From Plantago elongata (lineage: Eukaryota; Streptophyta; Magnoliopsida; Lamiales; Plantaginaceae), in contig JAYMSP010001051.1 in assembly GCA_036897095.1 (NCBI GenBank), positions 1 through 36,903 on the forward strand: 36,903 nt of DNA, read 5' to 3'. A program made the position numbers and the translations under genes. A model generated the notes under the pieces. It saw nothing but the letters and a program-made list of their open reading frames with translations, was not told where the DNA came from and did no database searches. Positions 34,671-36,903 of this stretch are shown piece after piece. Position 1 is the stretch's first letter; each line of letters begins with the position of its first letter.

Positions 34671-35320
34671 ATCTTTAGCTTGCAAGTCTTTTTGTCTATT
34701 TCCTATGGTATAGGACAATCCTTGAATGAAGTTAGAAAGCTTGAAATTATTTGGGGTTGGGGTGGTGGTTATAGATTAAATCAGTTGAACAATTTGAAAC
34801 GTTTTTTTTTTTTGTCCAAATTAGAAATATTTATATCATCAAATTACGTAAAAAATGTACATAACGCATAACTCATAAGCCTATCTAATCGCATGACTAG
34901 TTAGTTTAAGATCTGAATTTTATTGCTAATCAACTAATTTTCTAACTTAAAAGAAAAATAATCTAACCAGGACAACACCATTTAATACTTTCATATATAA
35001 ATTGTCATTATCTGGATAATGCACTCCTTAGCCGTTGCTCAACGGTCTACATTGACTAGTAATGTAACATAATGAAGTATAAACCAATGCATTTTAAATG
35101 TGCCATCTTTTAAATGATATTATTTAATCAAGTGGATCGAATTAACATTAGATATTTCCTTACAAACTTATATGTTTATATATGAAAATAATACATATTT
35201 TATCTTTTTTCTAATTATCAAAACGTATACTTGCAATTTATTAAATGGAAACATTTAGATTAAATACGAGATGTTCAAAAGAAAACTAACGTGATGTTGA
35301 TCCATCGATCCGAAGTAAGG
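34671..35320. other. Intergenic stretch without a recognisable gene
   Basis: AT-rich, with a short homopolymer (TTTTTTTTTTTT, 34803-34814). The open frames present are short and unlike known proteins. Confidence 0.4.
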
Positions 35321-35397
35321 CTCTGTTTAGCGAAACGAGCTGAAAAACTAGATGATAGCTAGAAAGTTAGCTCGTAGGTAAAAAAATTAGCATAGAT
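35320..35397 (+). mobile_element. MITE-like left end, apparently interrupted
   Basis: GGCTCTGTTTAGCGAAACGA at about 35321 resembles the GGSYYTGTTTGGC-type start of many plant hAT or PIF MITEs. It is followed by AGCTAGAAAGTTAGCTCG, an internal inverted repeat. The matching right end is not seen before the CACTA start at 35398. Confidence 0.35.
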
Positions 35398-36000
35398 CAC
35401 TACAAGAATAGGCATTAACAACAAGCATGAAATTTGTTGGCAATAATGGTGAATCCATTGGTAAAGAGTCATTACCAACAAATTATCATTGCTATAATTT
35501 AATTGGGGTAAGTCTCGTTACTAATAATATTTTTCAATGGCCATGAGTGTCATTGGTGATATATAGTTATTTCCAACGGATAATCAATAACTAAAAGAAA
35601 ACAATGCCAACAAATTATTCGTCACCTATCACTTATACCCAATGAAATTGGTAATATAATCCGGACTCTTTGGCCCGTATATCATTTTCTCACTACCAAA
35701 GAATGATATGTGGGAATTGAATACATTATCAAGGAATAATCCATCGCTAAATTTCATTATCAATTTAAAAAAGTACAGTTTCAAGAAATATTTATCGAAA
35801 TTAAATACTATATTTTATTTTCGAACATCTCATAATTCCTATATTTGAATTTCATGAAATATCTCCATAAACTCACTGATTCTAAAACAAAAAACAAGTG
35901 TCATATATTGTCAATTGTGAATGATAAAAAAAACCATTGAATTCAACAAACATGGTAAAAATTAAAAAGAAAGAAAAAGAGTACGTTGAACATTACATCT
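35398..36000 (+). mobile_element. Left end of a second CACTA element
   Basis: CACTACAAGAATAGGCATTA starts at 35398, preceded by GAT. Subterminal repeats follow in both orientations (AATTTGTTGGCAAT, TTACCAACAAATTATC, GCCAACAAATTATTCG; 35430-35630), the organisation expected inside a CACTA terminus. The repeat motif is unrelated to that of the element at 1-981, so this is a different family. No right-hand TTCTTGTAGTG was found in the window. The right limit given is arbitrary. Confidence 0.6.
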
Positions 36001-36815
36001 TCGTAAATACTTACGAATATTTCAACAATTTGTCCTATGCTTCCATACAATTCAATATTATACATGTAAACAACCATTCATAAGATGCTTAACAAAGCTA
36101 AAAAGATAATTAACCTTACACAGTATAAAATTAATACTTCGAAACTTTTTCATATGTTCCATTTTTTATTCGTCGACCTTGTCTTCATATTCTTAGTCCT
36201 GAAATTAGTCACCGCATGTTTGCCTCTCATTTGTATTTATCGTAACACCGTGCAACTCTAATTGTTGAAGATGGTACTATCATAGGAACGCATATCCAAT
36301 TGAACCTATCTAGTCCTAAGAGTTCAAAATCTGAACATTTTAAATTGCAGAAATATAATATGGCTCAAAAAAATATCATGACTAAAAAGCATAATAGTTT
36401 TTCAAAGATGATGAATGTTGGAGTTTTGTGACAAACTAATCTTTATCAATACAAAATAAATATAAAAATAAATCGAGATATTGTCAATCTGATATACTGT
36501 TTTAATATTAGGCTCAAATATCAGATCTAGAGACGGTGAAATAAATGCTCACACCACTCACATATACCATTCAACGTACTTCCAGTTCAAACTGAAATAT
36601 GAAACAATCATACAAATAAAAGTTAACATTTGAAAGAAAGTCCTAAATTGATGACACTATGGCAGGAAGTTTAGTGCAAACATAGGAATTCTGAATTGTT
36701 TGTCATTTTGAGTTTCTATATATCACAATAACCATTATGTCGAGAATAATCACATAAGTATAGGGCATTTCCTTTCTTAGTGAAAACCAAGTGAAGTTAA
36801 CGAAGAGGCGTACTT
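36001..36815. other. AT-rich stretch, possibly interior of the second CACTA element
   Basis: No gene, RNA or bounded repeat was recognised. If the CACTA element is intact, this would be its interior. Confidence 0.35.
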
Positions 36816-36903
36816 AATGGCTGTTTGGATGCCAATTTTGATGGGCATTTGGATGGCTGATTGTGATTTTTGTGTTTGGATGCCAATTCAAATGGGCAGA
36901 ACT
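36816..36903 (+). mobile_element. MITE-like left end running off the window
   Basis: GGCTGTTTGGATGCCAATTT begins at about 36820 after TTAAT, and TGTTTGGATGCCAATTCAAA recurs at about 36871, giving an internal direct repeat 50 bp apart, each copy followed by ATGGGCA. The TTA context and GGCTGTTTGG start suit PIF/Harbinger-type MITEs. The right end is beyond the window. Confidence 0.4.

Noticed and set aside
1-36903. CRISPR arrays, operons, phage or other prokaryotic systems
   Set aside because: The window is plant nuclear DNA; the repeats seen are microsatellites, minisatellites and transposon ends, without regular spacers.

Overview
This is nuclear DNA from a flowering plant, most likely a eudicot. 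The base composition is AT-rich, genes are split by GT-AG introns, proteins are plant-specific families, and the space between genes is filled with plant transposon debris (CACTA ends, gypsy-type remnants, MITE-like ends, a retroposed ribosomal-protein copy). Nothing bacterial or organellar was seen.

Two complete protein-coding genes could be rebuilt exon by exon, with reading phase kept through every junction. On the minus strand, 13483 to 4129, lies a 13-exon calmodulin-binding transcription activator of the CAMTA5 type (921 residues: CG-1 DNA-binding domain, TIG, ankyrin, IQ motifs and CaM-binding helix). On the plus strand, 29307 to 34530, lies a 7-exon secreted glycoside hydrolase family 3 beta-xylosidase/alpha-arabinofuranosidase of the BXL1 type (771 residues), with a 2.1 kb first intron. 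They are independent genes: one a nuclear calcium-responsive regulator, the other a cell-wall enzyme.

Layout. 1-981: right end of a CACTA (En/Spm-type) transposon, with the last exon of an En/Spm-type protein, an array of inverted subterminal repeats, and the terminal CACTA motif. 982-2006: 5' part of an unidentified minus-strand gene (TATA box, UTR exon, two coding exons), cut by that transposon. 2007-4128: repeats, unassigned coding-like scraps and the CAMTA 3' side. 4129-13483: CAMTA5-like gene, with microsatellites and tandem repeats in its introns. 13484-15200: its upstream region, then AT-rich spacer. 15202-16036: RPL17 processed pseudogene with a 15-bp target duplication, itself interrupted by a MITE-like insert. 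16340-19520: hairpin, poly-G tract and a decayed gypsy-type retroelement. 19600-21860: repeats arranged in mirror image, ending at a promoter-like segment with no obvious gene. 22055-22390: a 173-bp tandem pair. 23570-24000: unassigned exon-like scraps. 24570-24965: minisatellite. 26100-27741: probable LTR right end. 29244-34530: BXL gene. 35320-36903: MITE-like start, a second CACTA left end, and another MITE-like start at the window edge.

I found no clearly new biological system. The best leads are the transposon-truncated unknown gene at the left, the layered retroposition and MITE history at RPL17, and the orphan promoter facing a mirror-image repeat block at 19.6-21.9 kb.
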